Assembly: GCF_900129455.1 (NCBI RefSeq)
Contig: NZ_FQVU01000002.1
Coordinates: 62,001 to 126,000, forward strand
Source: Jatrophihabitans endophyticus
Lineage (GTDB): Bacteria; Actinomycetota; Actinomycetes; Mycobacteriales; Jatrophihabitantaceae
Direction of reading: 5' to 3'
Length of the DNA stretch: 64,000 bases
Positions 62,948-64,000 of this stretch are shown one piece after another. Below the pieces are notes generated by a model, which was given only the letters and a program-made list of their open reading frames with translations, was not told the origin of the DNA and made no database searches. Position 1 is the stretch's first letter, and each line of letters opens with the position of its first letter. The translations under genes and the position numbers were made by a program.

Positions 62948-64000
62948 TCAGGTGACCTGCTCGTAGTGGACGTCGTCGGCCGCCAGCGCCCACACCCGGC
63001 GCCCGCGTCCGGGGCGCGGCACCCCCTTGGCCTGCAGCGTGCGCCAGTGCGGCCGGTGCCACGTCGTCAGCGGGATGGTGGGGACGACCTGGACGTAGCG
63101 CGGCCGCATCACCACCGGCAGCTTGTCGAGCACGCGGTCGAGGTCGGCGGCGGTGAGTGCCTCGGCGTCCTCGCGCAACGTGACCGCGGCGACCAGCACG
63201 TCCGACCCGCGGTCGGCGTCGTGGACGCCGTAGGCCACGACGAGGTCGACGGCCGGGATCGAGCCGAGGGCGAACCGCGCCCCGGACGGGATCGCGGGTC
63301 CCGCGGCGGTGTGCACGACCTCGGCCACCGCCCCGCCGAGCCACAGGTCGCCGTTCTCGTCACGCAGGAAGAGGTCACCGGTGGAACGCCACGCGTCGCC
63401 GGCCTCGAAGACCCCGCGCAACGGCACCCCGGCGAACGAGTCGCGCGGGTCCACCCGCGCCAGCAGCAGGCCCAGCTCGTCGACCTCGGCCTCGCGCCCC
63501 AGCCCGTTCTCGTCGCGCTGCAACCGGTTGGCCTGCAGGTCGAAGCCCGCGACGCGGACCTCGGCGGTGCCGGGCAGGGAGCGTCCCATCGAACCGGGGG
63601 TGCGGCCGGTCACGTTGGCGAGGATGGCCTCGCCCTCGGCCGAGGCGTAGAACTCGAGCACCGTGACGGTCGGGAAGCGCTCGGTGGCCCGGCGCCAGAG
63701 GTTGCGAGGCATGCCCGAGCCGATGAACATCCGGACGGGGTGGTGGTGCTCGGCCGGGTTCGGCGGGGCGTTGACGACCGTGCGCAGCGAGGTCCAGGTG
63801 TAGGAGACGTGCGTCGCGCCGTAGCGCCGGACCTCCTGCCAGAACGTGTCCGGGTCGTCGGCGCTCGCGATGGCGAAGCGGGCGCCCCCGGCGACGGCGC
63901 CGCCGATCGTCATCAGCAGCGCCGACGAGTGGTGGATCGGCGTCGTCGAGAAGATCGTGTCCCCGGGGCGCAGCGACGCCGCCGAGGCCGTCCCCAGCGC
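62948..64000 (-). CDS. Acyl-CoA synthetase / AMP-binding-like protein (5' part outside window)
   Basis: The C-terminal 350 residues of an ANL-family protein; the frame is open to the right edge. Recognisable parts: STTPIHHSSALLMTIGGAVAGGARFAIAS, FIGSGMPRNLWRRATERFPTVTVLEFYASAEG, STGDLFLRDENGDLWLGG and the small C-terminal domain. The usual catalytic Lys motif (P.T.TGK) reads IPLTTWHRPHWRTLQAKG, without Lys at that position, so full thioester-forming activity is doubtful. The N-terminal P-loop lies outside. Such TTW-x-RP proteins occur in several actinobacteria; the role is unknown. Confidence 0.82.
   Translation of the reverse strand, partial: ALGTASAASLRPGDTIFSTTPIHHSSALLMTIGGAVAGGARFAIASADDPDTFWQEVRRYGATHVSYTWTSLRTVVNAPPNPAEHHHPVRMFIGSGMPRNLWRRATERFPTVTVLEFYASAEGEAILANVTGRTPGSMGRSLPGTAEVRVAGFDLQANRLQRDENGLGREAEVDELGLLLARVDPRDSFAGVPLRGVFEAGDAWRSTGDLFLRDENGDLWLGGAVAEVVHTAAGPAIPSGARFALGSIPAVDLVVAYGVHDADRGSDVLVAAVTLREDAEALTAADLDRVLDKLPVVMRPRYVQVVPTIPLTTWHRPHWRTLQAKGVPRPGRGRRVWALAADDVHYEQVT

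Overview
This window is chromosomal DNA from a high-GC actinomycete. Three things point there: strong G/C bias at third codon positions, frequent GTG/TTG starts, and families largely restricted to Actinomycetota (a WhiB regulator, an F420-dependent glucose-6-phosphate dehydrogenase, DUF3017, DUF5319, an SCO4848-type membrane protein, GroEL1 with a His-rich tail, GuaB3). From memory of the M. tuberculosis map, two blocks keep mycobacterial gene order. One is chorismate mutase / UvrD-PcrA / sucC / sucD / 34-kDa-antigen-like membrane proteins / PerM-like / purN / purH. The other is guaA / guaB3 / guaB / DUF5319 / whiB / groEL1 / groES. I cannot name the genus.

Layout. 0-4.6 kb: a BMP-type ABC importer (ATPase cut by the window edge, plus a lipoprotein whose domain order is circularly permuted), an LLM-type oxidoreductase, and an MFS efflux pump divergent from its TetR regulator with two operators between them. 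4.7-5.7 kb: a PIN toxin-antitoxin pair and a small membrane protein. 5.9-10.9 kb: exported cell-wall proteins (M15-like peptidase, two proteins sharing an I36 module but carrying different catalytic tails, a D,D-carboxypeptidase) and a membrane-anchored HTH/NBR1-Ig protein. 10.9-17.6 kb: BrkB-like protein, RNA ligase-like protein, trpS, CNNM/CBS protein, hydrolase, DUF885 protein. 17.6-18.7 kb: a solitary AbiEi-like/DUF559 gene between two copies of a hairpin. 18.7-33.2 kb: MFS carrier, mdh, DUF3017, folD, Pro/Gly/Gln-rich membrane proteins, purH-purN, PerM-like protein, sucD-sucC. 33.3-38 kb: a degenerate B12-binding-domain protein divergent from a VWA protein across a 20-bp palindrome, a Uma2 nuclease, pcrA, and a chorismate mutase preceded by a leader peptide and terminator. 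38-41.3 kb: a PspC-type two-component module. 41.3-42.8 kb: a 17-bp tandem repeat, then a lower-GC island with a TIR-domain effector-like gene. 42.8-52.1 kb: purine genes (guaA, guaB3, guaB) mixed with an SDR, CorA, an orphan kinase, fgd and an orphan regulator. 52.2-59.7 kb: MacB/FtsX-type ABC transporter, DUF5319, WhiB, a CDF metal transporter with a His-rich repeat, groEL1-groES with a CIRCE element. 59.8-64 kb: a second hairpin-flanked AbiEi/DUF559 gene, a beta-propeller membrane protein coupled to a SigE-type sigma factor, and a truncated acyl-CoA synthetase-like gene.

Most notable: the permuted BMP lipoprotein; the two hairpin-bracketed AbiEi/DUF559 cassettes, where the downstream hairpin supplies the gene's own stop codon; the aromatic-codon attenuator ahead of chorismate mutase; the TIR island; and the His-rich CDF transporter that seems to lack a standard start codon. 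No tRNA, rRNA, CRISPR array, transposase or integrase was recognised.
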